Translations under genes and position numbers: made by a program
Assembly: GCF_035046485.1 (NCBI RefSeq)
Contig: NC_085138.1
Location: forward strand, 58,695,254 to 58,759,253
Direction: 5' to 3'
From: Aedes albopictus
Lineage: Eukaryota; Arthropoda; Insecta; Diptera; Culicidae
DNA: 64,000 nucleotides
The notes under the pieces: model-generated
Database searches by the model: none
Told to the model about the DNA's origin: nothing
Seen by the model: only the letters and a program-made list of their open reading frames with translations
Shown: positions 1 through 8,852 of the stretch, in pieces
Numbering within the stretch: the first letter of the stretch is position 1
How the letters are laid out: every line of letters begins with the position of its first letter

Positions 1-1189
1 TTGATTGCCTTTATAAATCGGAAATAAAAAATATGCGATAGATAAAACTTTTTCATGTTTTACGGTTTTTGTTCACTTTTTGTTTACCTTGTTGTGGTAA
101 ATCCCACAGGCAACGTAAACAAAAGATTATTTACACACATACAAGTACAAGTGATGGCAGAATTGTGGAAACAGTTTACATCACTTAAAACAAAGTCTAG
201 ACAGATGAAAAAAATACGCAAACATGTTACTGCTCAACAGCACAATTGTGCTGGTTCGTCACGAAAGGGATATACCAGGAGAAAATTCAAAAGGAGAGAA
301 GGGGTCTGGGAAAAGTCAACGCTTATCTAATGATAGAGGGGAAGGAGTATTATGCACATCCTCGTGTACAATTTTATAATTTGCTTTAAATTCATAAAAA
401 AAGATCTTTCAACAGCATAATTTATAACTCTCGCTAAGACACTTTACACCTTGTCTTTCAAAATGTTTAAGGTGACGATGTTCTGAAAGTCCTTGCCAAA
501 AAAGTAAGGAAAATGCACTTGGGTAATCAAATTGATTGACCCTTCGTTAGTTAGAACCACAACCATTTTTGTGGACTTCTTGATTTTGGTCAATTGTTGA
601 AAATTGAATCATTTGAAACGTTTATCCCGTGAAGAAGACCAAAAAGCCCAGTAAACATTTTGGTCTGTATAATTTGTGATATACACTACTATATAAGAAC
701 CTTTTTAATCGTATAAACTGCACAAAACTGCTATATACGTACCAAAGTGGAGGCCATATACATACTTCTGACGACATTTCGCGATTTCGCATGATCATCA
801 TTACGATGTCCAAATAATCGATCGGAAGAATAAAATACGACTTCGGGTGATATGTAATACGATGTCCGAAATTAGCTATAAAAAAAGTTGACACCTAGTC
901 TAGAACACGGCACCTCGAGATTGTGAGTCTAAGCCCATACCAGTGTACTAACTGATCTGCCTTGAGAAGAGCGTAAAATTTGGCCAATATAAACTTAAGC
1001 TTTCTAAGCCACCCATGAAACATGCCTTTGCCAGTCTTCCTACTTAAATGCTGAGGTGAGGATTGGGCTACAATTTTTTTTTAAGTCATTGCGATTCTAT
1101 TTATTACAATGCTGTGCTGATATATAGCATACCTAATGATAAGTTGTGAATTGATATACAACTCGTAGCGAGTTGGATTTGCACTCATT
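1..1189. other. Unassigned AT-rich upstream sequence
   Basis: No convincing coding region is seen. The open frames here are short and lack family motifs. One short stretch near 890-965 resembles a degenerate tRNA-derived sequence on the minus strand and is listed separately. The rest is AT-rich intergenic or promoter-distal DNA with no recognisable repeat ends. Confidence 0.5.
885..968 (-). repeat. Possible degenerate tRNA-derived (SINE-like) remnant
   Basis: On the minus strand a box-A-like stretch (GATCAGTTAG, about 952-943) is followed about 45 bases later by a box-B-like stretch (GTGTTCTAGACTAGG, about 912-898). This spacing is that of an internal Pol III promoter. The boxes are degenerate and no poly-A tail was found, so this may be chance. 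Confidence 0.25.
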
Positions 1190-1329
1190 ACGACGTGTTT
1201 TGTTTACAACATTAGTCCCGCATCGAGTGTACGTTTTGACGACGTCTCTGTCGTCGTCGTCGTCGTCGTGATAAAAATTTACTGCTCATGTGGGAATAAT
1301 TGTGAGACAAATGTCTTCATTCGGTAACT
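1190..1329 (+). promoter_or_regulatory. Putative 5' UTR of the host gene, with (GTC)n tract
   Basis: This stretch precedes the first-exon candidate at 1330. It holds a short trinucleotide tract (GTC repeats, about 1246-1269) and is more GC-rich than the flanks, as mosquito 5' UTRs often are. No TATA box or initiator was identified with certainty. The assignment depends on the exon call. Confidence 0.35.
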
Positions 1330-1381
1330 ATGAACACTCCAGACCCAATACACAATCAGCGGCCAGGTGGAGATGAGCAAG
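1330..1381 (+). CDS. First coding exon (partial gene), unidentified Pro/Gln-rich protein
   Basis: An ATG with A at -3 opens 17 codons reading MNTPDPIHNQRPGGDEQ, plus one extra base, followed at once by a consensus splice donor GTAAGT (1382-1387). The exon therefore ends in phase 1. The next candidate exon, at 52123, starts with the two bases that complete a Gly codon, so the two pieces join in frame. The composition (Pro, Gln, Asn, Gly) suggests a disordered N-terminus. I do not recognise the protein and no domain is present. Nothing else in the first 50 kb looks like a conserved host exon, so the intervening DNA is probably one intron. The exon is short and could be coincidence; the phase match and consensus donor raise confidence. 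Confidence 0.5.
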
Positions 1382-1789
1382 GTAAGTGGGATGATTTTAT
1401 CATTTTGCATCCAACACCACCCAATCACCTCATCGTGGTGCCGAAATTCATTAAGTCGTTACGATTCCCAACCAAACATTACTAACATTATATATGACTT
1501 GTAAGCGTAGGCAAACAGCGACGACTTCAATTAGCGCTATTTATGACTTGCTCTATACACAACAAACTCAATCCAAAACAAATCGCAGCAGCGATTTATA
1601 TACAATTGGGCTTAACATTTTTATCACAAGATTCAACGGTTTTTACGATTTTGATTTCTGACCGCGAGATATACGATTTTGAATGCACTTCCCATTACGA
1701 TCTGTGGTTTACTGGGAGTGGTCGAAACATTGGGTGAAATTAAAAAGTATCACTTGATTTCCTCGAGACTGCTTAGCCATTTCCGTAGC

Positions 1790-2690
1790 ATAACTATTCC
1801 TTTCAGTCGAACCCTATCAATCCATTCTTAATCAGGGATAGCTCCAGCAGACCCTTCAGGGATTTCTCTTCGAATTCTTTCAGACTCCTGGAATTCTTTG
1901 ATGATTTTCTCTTGAAGTTCCTTGAGGGATTTCTCTAGGAACGCCTTCTAGGATACCTTAAAAACCACCTTCAGTGATTTTTTTCAATAACTCTCCAGAT
2001 GTTCATGCAGGAACCCCTCCAGGAATTTATCCTAAAATTCTTTGTTGGGATTTTCCTGTTGGGATTTTTTTATAACCTCTTTTGTGGATTTCTCTTGCAA
2101 CTCCTTCAATGATTTTTTTCTGAGATTCTTCGGGGATTCCTCAAGGAGTTAATTCTTGAATTCCTTCAGCAATTTCTTCAGGTATTTTTCTGGAAATTTT
2201 TGAGGGATTGCTTCTGGAATTGCTGGAGAGATTTCTCCAGGAACTCATTCAAGGATTTTTTTCTCAAATTCCTTACAGGAGTTATTCCTTTAGGAATTTA
2301 TTTCTGGAATTCCTTGAGGAATTTCTCTTTCAGGAATTCGATCACAGATTTCTCCATGGAATTCTCCGGGAACTCTTCATCGATTCCTCCAGAAATAATT
2401 TCAGGGATTTCTTCTTAAAGTGTGAGATTTTGCAAGGGATTCCTTGAGGGATCTCTGTCGGGGATTCTCCTGAAACTCATATAGTGATTTCTCTAGAACT
2501 TTTTTTAGAGATTCTTCGGATTCTGCAGGGATTTCTCCAAGTACTTCGTCATGGATTTCTTCTGGAATTCCTTCAGAGACTTCTCCAGGAGCTCATTCAA
2601 GGATTACTCCAGATACCTTAAGGACTCTAGGAGCTCCTTCAAAAATTCCTCCAGAAACGTCTTCAGGGATTCCTCTAAGAACCAAGTATC
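1790..2690 (+). repeat. Degenerate 27-bp tandem array (GGAATTCC/TTCTCC type)
   Basis: About 900 bp of diverged units with a period near 27 bp. Each unit combines a GGAATTCCTT-like word with an AGGGATTTCTCC-like word. Because 27 is a multiple of three, short open frames run through it on the plus strand (for example 2200-2447), but these are repeat artefacts. The same family, in either orientation and with period 24-27, recurs at many places in the window. Confidence 0.8.
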
Positions 2691-2699
2691 TGCTCAATA

Positions 2700-4008
2700 G
2701 ACAGATGAGTGAAAAGTTTACACATACTTCGGTCCATTGGAACGGCCATTAAGCTTTAAAGCAGAACCATGTTGGCTGGGGTTTGGATACATTCTTAGTT
2801 TCTACACTTCCAGATAAAAAAAATTGTTCGCGCAACATTTGAATTCTAATGATCAATGATAATCCCTGTTATTCTTAGGGTCCAGCAGTTTCATTCACGT
2901 TGTACTGATGAACCACGGTCCTTTAACCTCACAGCATTCCATATTTTCTCACGTCTTCTTCACAAAAAACTGTAGTGGAATTTTCCACAACATCTTTTTC
3001 TGCATCGCAAATTTATTATTTCCCACGAGAAATAATGAATTATGCTTAGCTTAACGACAACGTGCCGACTTTTGGTTACCTGACCGGCCGATGTCATCTA
3101 ACACCCCATGCGCGGCTCGAATTGACCACGCAGCATTAATTCGTGTGAACATGCTTTATTCTTTCCTCAGGTAATGTGTAACTTTTCTAACTAATAAAAA
3201 TCATTCATTCAATGTCCAACAAGCAAAGTGTATACATCGTGTCCTGATGACAGACCCGTGCGCCTTCTCCATTAATGTTCGCGAAGTACAGTACATGGCT
3301 GACCGTTGACCCGCGCCTTCTCCGTGATTAGTGAATTAGTAAAGCATGGTTCAGAAAGACTAAAGTGCAAAAAGGAACTAATAAGCCCCAGCGAATTCGA
3401 AAAACGACTTTCGCGGTGAACCTAGGTGAAGATATTTAAGCAAGTGCATCGTTTTAGATTACGCCAAGTCAATTATCAACGTTAAATTCCAGTTGATAAC
3501 GTGAGATGAACAGTGTACGAAACCAGGATTCCAGAGAATCAGTTATGTTTATATTTTGAGTCGCTGATGGACAATTCAAACTAGGTGTATAAACACAACA
3601 GTTGGGTGTCGCAAATGTGTTACTGCAGCATGAACAAGTGAAACCTTGGATTCCAGATGATCAGTGATGTTTATATTTTGAGTCGCTGCTACATCGAGTA
3701 CAGACACAACAATTGAGTGCAGTGGATATGTTACTACAATTTCGTGTGGATCCGATCTCAGCAGTAAAACCGAAGCAGTGTGCAGGGGGCACAAATGGCA
3801 ACTTGGATGATAGTTGTTTGCAGCTCATGCACCACGGGATGCCGTTCCAGCTGACAGTAAAGCTAAGTACCATTATAAATGAAATAGTTCAAAAATTTAA
3901 AAATTGTGCGTTGTGATACCATTCAAGTTTACATTCAGGTAATGGATTTTCCTTTCTAACAATTTGAAAAGCAATCGTCAGTTTCTTATAATTTGAATAA
4001 TATTATCA
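2700..4008 (+). other. Upstream and leader region of the Ty3/gypsy element
   Basis: This region lies between the degenerate array and the gag start. An AATAAAAATCATTCATTC stretch (about 3195-3212) could be a polyadenylation-type signal inside a 5' LTR. No paired 3' LTR exists downstream, so LTR borders cannot be set. A 121-124-bp tandem duplication (3507-3750) lies within it. No coding potential was seen before 4009. Confidence 0.45.
3507..3750 (+). repeat. Diverged tandem duplication (period about 124 bp) in the retrotransposon leader
   Basis: Two adjacent copies begin at 3507 (ATGAACAGTG) and 3631 (ATGAACAAGTG). Both contain GATTCCAGA and then the identical 19-base word TGTTTATATTTTGAGTCGC. 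The copies differ by substitutions and small indels. They lie just upstream of gag, in the untranslated leader where packaging or translation-control structures usually sit. Confidence 0.7.
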
Positions 4009-5358
4009 ATGAATCAGTTCGAAAAGTTAAAAAAGCTTCATTCAAACTTAAAAAAATCCATACATAATAAAATTTCGGACAAAACCTTGCAAGCAAAACT
4101 TGACATAAGCACTGCGTTGTACAACGAAATAGAAGCATTTTTAAAGAAAAATTGTGCGATTTTGGAGGAAACAGTTTTTACTAATATATGTAAAAACTCG
4201 CGTCTCTTTAATTACGAAATACAACAAATTGTTAATCAAAAAATTGCTGAAAACAAAATACAAAATAATTTAAATTCGTCCAGTAGACACAGTTTGAAAC
4301 GCGTTGCTAAGACTACGGTATTGTGTTCGCAGTTGCTGTTAGGCACAAGAAGAAAGAATCTACACAAATCCCCTCATCATCATTCTAAACATAAGAAACG
4401 TTCAAATTCTACACAGCCTTTGACCATCGCTCCAAACACAGCAATGGCCTTCAATATTGCTACTGCTGCGCAGCTAGCGCAGTTGATTCCAGCATTCGAC
4501 GGTAAGCCGTCAGGATCAAAATCATTTATAGATGCGGTGGAATTAACTAAAACGATAGTGGCAGAGGCAAACCACGCGAGTGCAATACAATTGGTACTTA
4601 CGAAATTGACAGGAAGAGCAAGAGATTTATTCTCTGTAGCTCCTGCAACTTTAGATGAAATTATCCAGAAAATTAAGGATAATTGTAGCGAAACCGGATC
4701 ATGCGATTTAGCCGCAGCCAATTTGAAAAATTTGAAATTAAAGAAAACTGATGATATGGTAAATTTTTCAAAAGATGTCGAAAATCTTTGTGAAAACCTT
4801 GCTCAAGCGTACATTCGAGAGCAAGTTCCAGGAGATGTAGCTAAGAAATTGGCCCAAAAGCAAGCGATACAGACGCTAATTTCAAATTCACACAATTCTG
4901 AAACTAAAATAATGTTAAAAGTTGGCAAATTTACCACGGTACAAGAAGCCCTGAATGTTATGGTGGAAAATGAGCCGAGTGCTAGCCAACCAACTCAAAT
5001 GTTTGTCGCAAATAAGGCGAAACCAAATGACAGAAACAACAGTTACAATCGTTCGAACAATTTTTCTCGTTCTAACAATAATGGATTCCAAGCCAGAGGT
5101 CGTTATAATAACGGAAGGTATCCTAGCAATAATTATTGGCAAGCACGAGGAAATTCATTCAGACCTCCGAACAATTACAATCAAAGAGGACGAGGAGGAT
5201 ATCCCCCTCGTGGCAGAAATATTCATGTGTACTACCAACAGCAACAGACTCCAGTAGGCGCAACACAACAAAACGCGCCACCTATTCCAGCTCCACAGAT
5301 TCAAGGTCACAATAATGTACAACATTTTTTAGGACAACCGTTCGGGGAGCGTACGTAA
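4009..5358 (+). CDS. gag: Ty3/gypsy Gag polyprotein
   Basis: This 449-residue frame encodes the capsid/nucleocapsid protein of an LTR retrotransposon, which assembles the cytoplasmic particle that packages element RNA. The N-terminal third (1-140) is Lys-rich. The middle (about 150-325) matches the helical gag domain of gypsy-type elements (AFDGKPSGSKSFIDAVE near 165). The C-terminus (about 340-449) is rich in Asn, Arg and Gly (RGRYNNGR, NQRGRGGYPPRGR) and replaces the CCHC zinc knuckle, as in several insect gypsy elements. The ATG at 4009 is the first in the frame. Pol follows in the -1 frame, and a T TTT TTA heptamer lies at 5325-5331, just before the gag stop (5356-5358). The frame is intact. 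Confidence 0.9.
   Translation: MNQFEKLKKLHSNLKKSIHNKISDKTLQAKLDISTALYNEIEAFLKKNCAILEETVFTNICKNSRLFNYEIQQIVNQKIAENKIQNNLNSSSRHSLKRVAKTTVLCSQLLLGTRRKNLHKSPHHHSKHKKRSNSTQPLTIAPNTAMAFNIATAAQLAQLIPAFDGKPSGSKSFIDAVELTKTIVAEANHASAIQLVLTKLTGRARDLFSVAPATLDEIIQKIKDNCSETGSCDLAAANLKNLKLKKTDDMVNFSKDVENLCENLAQAYIREQVPGDVAKKLAQKQAIQTLISNSHNSETKIMLKVGKFTTVQEALNVMVENEPSASQPTQMFVANKAKPNDRNNSYNRSNNFSRSNNNGFQARGRYNNGRYPSNNYWQARGNSFRPPNNYNQRGRGGYPPRGRNIHVYYQQQQTPVGATQQNAPPIPAPQIQGHNNVQHFLGQPFGERT
5325..5331 (+). promoter_or_regulatory. Candidate -1 programmed ribosomal frameshift site (T TTT TTA)
   Basis: In the gag frame the codons are CAT TTT TTA, so bases 5325-5331 fit the X XXY YYZ slippery rule exactly. A -1 shift enters the pol frame, which is open from 5316 (after a TAA at 5313-5315) through 8852 and has no ATG before 5391. 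Seven bases downstream is a small potential stem, CGTTC (5339-5343) with GAGCG (5347-5351). The heptamer type is the one used by HIV-1; function here is inferred. Confidence 0.7.
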
Positions 5359-5387
5359 TAAGTGTATCAGCTTCTAACTTTGTATGC

Positions 5388-8300
5388 TTGATGATTGAAG
5401 CATCTGGTACACAGTGCTCGTTAATGGTAGATTGTGGATCTGAAATTTCAGTCATCAAAGCACATAAAATTAAACCATCCCAAATTTATTTCCCAAATAA
5501 TAAATGTGAAATAACAGGAATTGGAAGTGGAAAAATATCTACTTTAGGTGATACTATTACAAATGTAGTAATAGATGATACGCCACTACCACAAAATTTC
5601 CAAATTGTGGAGGACAACTTTCCAATTCCCACAGACGGGATTTTGGGAAGAGATTTTCTCTGTAAATATAGGTGTAACATAGATTACGATTCCTTTTTAT
5701 TGTCTGTTAAAATAAATAATAATGTTATTCAAGTACCAATCACCAATGAATTGGAAGGTAATTTTATAATTCCACCTCGATGTGAGGTGATAAGACGAAT
5801 CAATGTACACAATATTGTAGACAACGTTACCATTGCAGAAGAAATACAGCCAGGTGTGTTTTGTGCAAATGGTATTATAAGTAATAAAAATGCTTATATG
5901 AAAATTATTAATACTACTAATGAAACGAAAAAGGTATGTTCTAAGTTTGTACCAAAAATGGTTCCTTTAAATGAATATAAAATAAATTCATTAGAAAAAC
6001 CATGGAATAAAGTTAAAGAACGTAGCAAGCTAGTATTGAAGGAATTAAATATGGATCCGAAGATTGATCCAAAAATTAAAGAAAAACTTGAACGGCTGTG
6101 TGAGGAGTTCAACGATATTTTCGCACTTAAAAATGATGTTTTATCCGTGAACAATTTCTATAAACAAGAAATATGCCTCAACGATTCACGACCAGTATAT
6201 ATAAAAAATTATCGGACCCCTGAGTCTCAAAAAGAAGAAATAGATAACCAAATAAACAAAATGCTAAACGATGGTATAATTCAACCTTCTACTTCGCCCT
6301 ACAACAACCCTATATTATTAGTGCCCAAAAAATCAGAAACTGATAAAAAATGGCGGTTGGTTATAGATTTTCGCCAACTAAATAAAAACATTTCCCCAGA
6401 TAAATTCCCATTACCTAGAATCGATGAGATTCTCGACCAGTTGGGACGAGCAAAATATTTTTCAACGCTCGACCTAATGTCAGGATTTCATCAGATTCCG
6501 CTGACAGATGCAAGCAAAAAATTTACTGCTTTTTCTTCAAGTAAAGGACACTTTGAGTTTAATAGATTACCGTTTGGATTGAATATCAGTCCAAACAGTT
6601 TTCAGAGGATGATGTCGATCGCTCTATGCGGACTTCCTCCTCAATGTGCGTTTTTATATATCGATGATATCATCGTCATCGGTTGTTCGATAAATCATCA
6701 TTTATCTAATCTCCGTGAAGTATTTTTATGCTTGAGAAAATATAATCTCAAACTGAATCTGCCAAAATGTCATTTCTTCAAAAGTGATGTAACCTATTTA
6801 GGACATCATATATCTAACAAGGGGATACAACCAGATAAAGCAAAATATTCAATTATAGAAAAATATCCTGTGCCAAAAACCCCTGATGAAACACGTCGAT
6901 TTGTTGCCTTCTGCAACTACTATCGTCGGTTCATTCCAAACTTTGCTAATATTTGCAATCCATTAAACAAACTTCTAAGAAAAAATGAAACATTTATTTG
7001 GAGCGCAGAGTGCCAAAACGCTTTTGAAATGTTAAAAAAAAGTTTATTATCACCAAACGTTCCACAATTTCCAGACTTCCAAAAGCAGTTCATATTAACA
7101 ACTGATGCATCAAAAGTTGCATGTGGTGCTGTTCTTGCTCAATTACACGATGGTGTAGAGAAGCCAATTGCGTTTGCCAGCAAAGCATTCACAAAAGGCG
7201 AATCACATAAATCAACGATTGAACAAGAATTAACAGCAATTCACTGGGCTGTTTCATATTTTCGCCCGTACTTATATGGACGAAAATTTGTAATTAAAAC
7301 GGATCACCGTCCGTTAATTTACCTTTTTTCAATGAAGAACCCATCATCAAAGCTCATTAGGATGAGATGGGATTTAGAAGAATATGATTTTTCCATTGAA
7401 TATATAGAGGGTAAATCAAACATCGTAGCAGACGCATTTTCTCGCGTCCCGCTTGACATGGATGAGTTAAAACAGATGTATGTCATTACACGATCAATGA
7501 CAAGAAATATATCAAGCCAACCAATTAATGAGTCTCAGATGCAGAAGCCTGATCAACTTCATGTATATGAAGCGCTCAATAATTCAGATGCTTTCAAACT
7601 ATCTAAACTATCATTCATTAAATATCCACAGTCATCAAAACTATCGATGGTGCTGTCAAAGAAGAATTATAATCCGAGACTAACTCTAGCGTTAGATCTC
7701 AAATTAACAACAGAACATGAAAAGGAAGAAGCTTTGAAGCAAATTTTTAAAATATTGGAGAATAAAATCCAGAAATCCACAAATACAAGGCTGGCCAGCC
7801 ATAAAACAAATGAGAATCAAAAAGGATTTTTGAGTAAAATGATAGCAATCGCAAAGAACGAGACAATATTCCAACATATTGATATAAACTCATTTAAAGA
7901 CATTGGTAATAACATCCTTAGGGATGCCACCATATTGATATACGAAAGACCAAAACTAGTGACACATGAAGATGATATATTGAGAATTCTTAATCTACAT
8001 CATGAAACTCCTATCGGAGGACATTTAGGTACAAATCGATTGTACAGAAAGCTTAGACCGTTATATTCATGGCCCCACATGAAAAAACGCATAGCTGAGT
8101 ATGTAAAAGCATGCACACTATGTAAAACAAACAAACATTATTCTCAAGTTCAAACAAAATTTGTTCAAACTACTACCCCTACAAAATCATTTGATATACT
8201 TTCAATTGATACAGTTGGACCATTTACCTACACAAATAAAGGCAATCGCTATGCAGTAACCATGCAATGTGATCTTTCAAAATTTATTATAATAGTTCCC

Positions 8301-8852
8301 ATTCCGGATAAATCTGCAACAACTATAGCAAAAGCAGTTATTGAAAAATGTATTTTGATATTTGGCCCAGTATCTTCGATAAAAACTGACCAAGGTACTG
8401 AATATAAAGGAGTATTCGATAAAGTTTGTGAACTTCTTAAGATAACACATACTTGTGCCAGTGCATATCACCTCCAAACCATTGGATCATTAGAAAGAAG
8501 CCACAAAACATTGAATGAGTATTTGAGGATTTTTACTAATGATACCAAAAATGATTGGGATGAATGGTTACCATTTTTTAGTTTCTGCTTCAACACAACA
8601 CCATGTGTAGATCATGGATATACGCCATTTCAGTTAGTATTTGGAAAAACATGCAATTTATTTGATATAGCTTATTGTATTAAACCAGATCCTTTGTATA
8701 ACTACGAAGCTTATGAGAAAGAATTGAAATTCAAACTTCAAACCACACATTTAAGAGTACGTGAAGCAATTGTACGAGCAAAAACAAAAAGAACTACACA
8801 ACTCAACGCTAAAATTGAAAATACAGATTTACAAATTGGCGAATCGCAATAA
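5388..8852 (+). CDS. pol: Ty3/gypsy Pol: protease, reverse transcriptase, RNase H, integrase (3'-truncated)
   Basis: A 1154-residue frame (residues counted from 5388) with domains in gypsy order. The protease has VDCGSEISVI (14-23) and GILGRDFL (84-91). The RT has catalytic Asp362 in FSTLDLMSGF and YIDD at 424-427. RNase H has TTDASK (Asp573) and IKTDHRPL. Integrase has an HHCC zinc finger (H872, H879, C909, C912) and D941, D1001, E1036, with 34 residues between the last two. It would copy element RNA to DNA in the particle and insert it. The frame is open from 5316 and is probably expressed by -1 frameshifting from gag. It stops abruptly at QIGES just after the integrase core: the GPY/F region, any later ORF and the 3' LTR are missing, so this copy is probably immobile. 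The protease triad reads DCG, where DSG or DTG is usual. Confidence 0.92.
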   Translation: MMIEASGTQCSLMVDCGSEISVIKAHKIKPSQIYFPNNKCEITGIGSGKISTLGDTITNVVIDDTPLPQNFQIVEDNFPIPTDGILGRDFLCKYRCNIDYDSFLLSVKINNNVIQVPITNELEGNFIIPPRCEVIRRINVHNIVDNVTIAEEIQPGVFCANGIISNKNAYMKIINTTNETKKVCSKFVPKMVPLNEYKINSLEKPWNKVKERSKLVLKELNMDPKIDPKIKEKLERLCEEFNDIFALKNDVLSVNNFYKQEICLNDSRPVYIKNYRTPESQKEEIDNQINKMLNDGIIQPSTSPYNNPILLVPKKSETDKKWRLVIDFRQLNKNISPDKFPLPRIDEILDQLGRAKYFSTLDLMSGFHQIPLTDASKKFTAFSSSKGHFEFNRLPFGLNISPNSFQRMMSIALCGLPPQCAFLYIDDIIVIGCSINHHLSNLREVFLCLRKYNLKLNLPKCHFFKSDVTYLGHHISNKGIQPDKAKYSIIEKYPVPKTPDETRRFVAFCNYYRRFIPNFANICNPLNKLLRKNETFIWSAECQNAFEMLKKSLLSPNVPQFPDFQKQFILTTDASKVACGAVLAQLHDGVEKPIAFASKAFTKGESHKSTIEQELTAIHWAVSYFRPYLYGRKFVIKTDHRPLIYLFSMKNPSSKLIRMRWDLEEYDFSIEYIEGKSNIVADAFSRVPLDMDELKQMYVITRSMTRNISSQPINESQMQKPDQLHVYEALNNSDAFKLSKLSFIKYPQSSKLSMVLSKKNYNPRLTLALDLKLTTEHEKEEALKQIFKILENKIQKSTNTRLASHKTNENQKGFLSKMIAIAKNETIFQHIDINSFKDIGNNILRDATILIYERPKLVTHEDDILRILNLHHETPIGGHLGTNRLYRKLRPLYSWPHMKKRIAEYVKACTLCKTNKHYSQVQTKFVQTTTPTKSFDILSIDTVGPFTYTNKGNRYAVTMQCDLSKFIIIVPIPDKSATTIAKAVIEKCILIFGPVSSIKTDQGTEYKGVFDKVCELLKITHTCASAYHLQTIGSLERSHKTLNEYLRIFTNDTKNDWDEWLPFFSFCFNTTPCVDHGYTPFQLVFGKTCNLFDIAYCIKPDPLYNYEAYEKELKFKLQTTHLRVREAIVRAKTKRTTQLNAKIENTDLQIGESQ

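Noticed and set aside
3297..3315. Possible tRNA primer-binding site (TGGCTGACCGTTGAC, resembling TGGCGACCGTGAC of some gypsy elements)
   Set aside because: It needs two inserted bases to match and no LTR end could be placed next to it.
5359..5387. Separate start for pol at 5388
   Set aside because: Position 5388 is TTG. The first ATG is 5391, and the in-register slippery heptamer upstream gives a better explanation of Pol expression.
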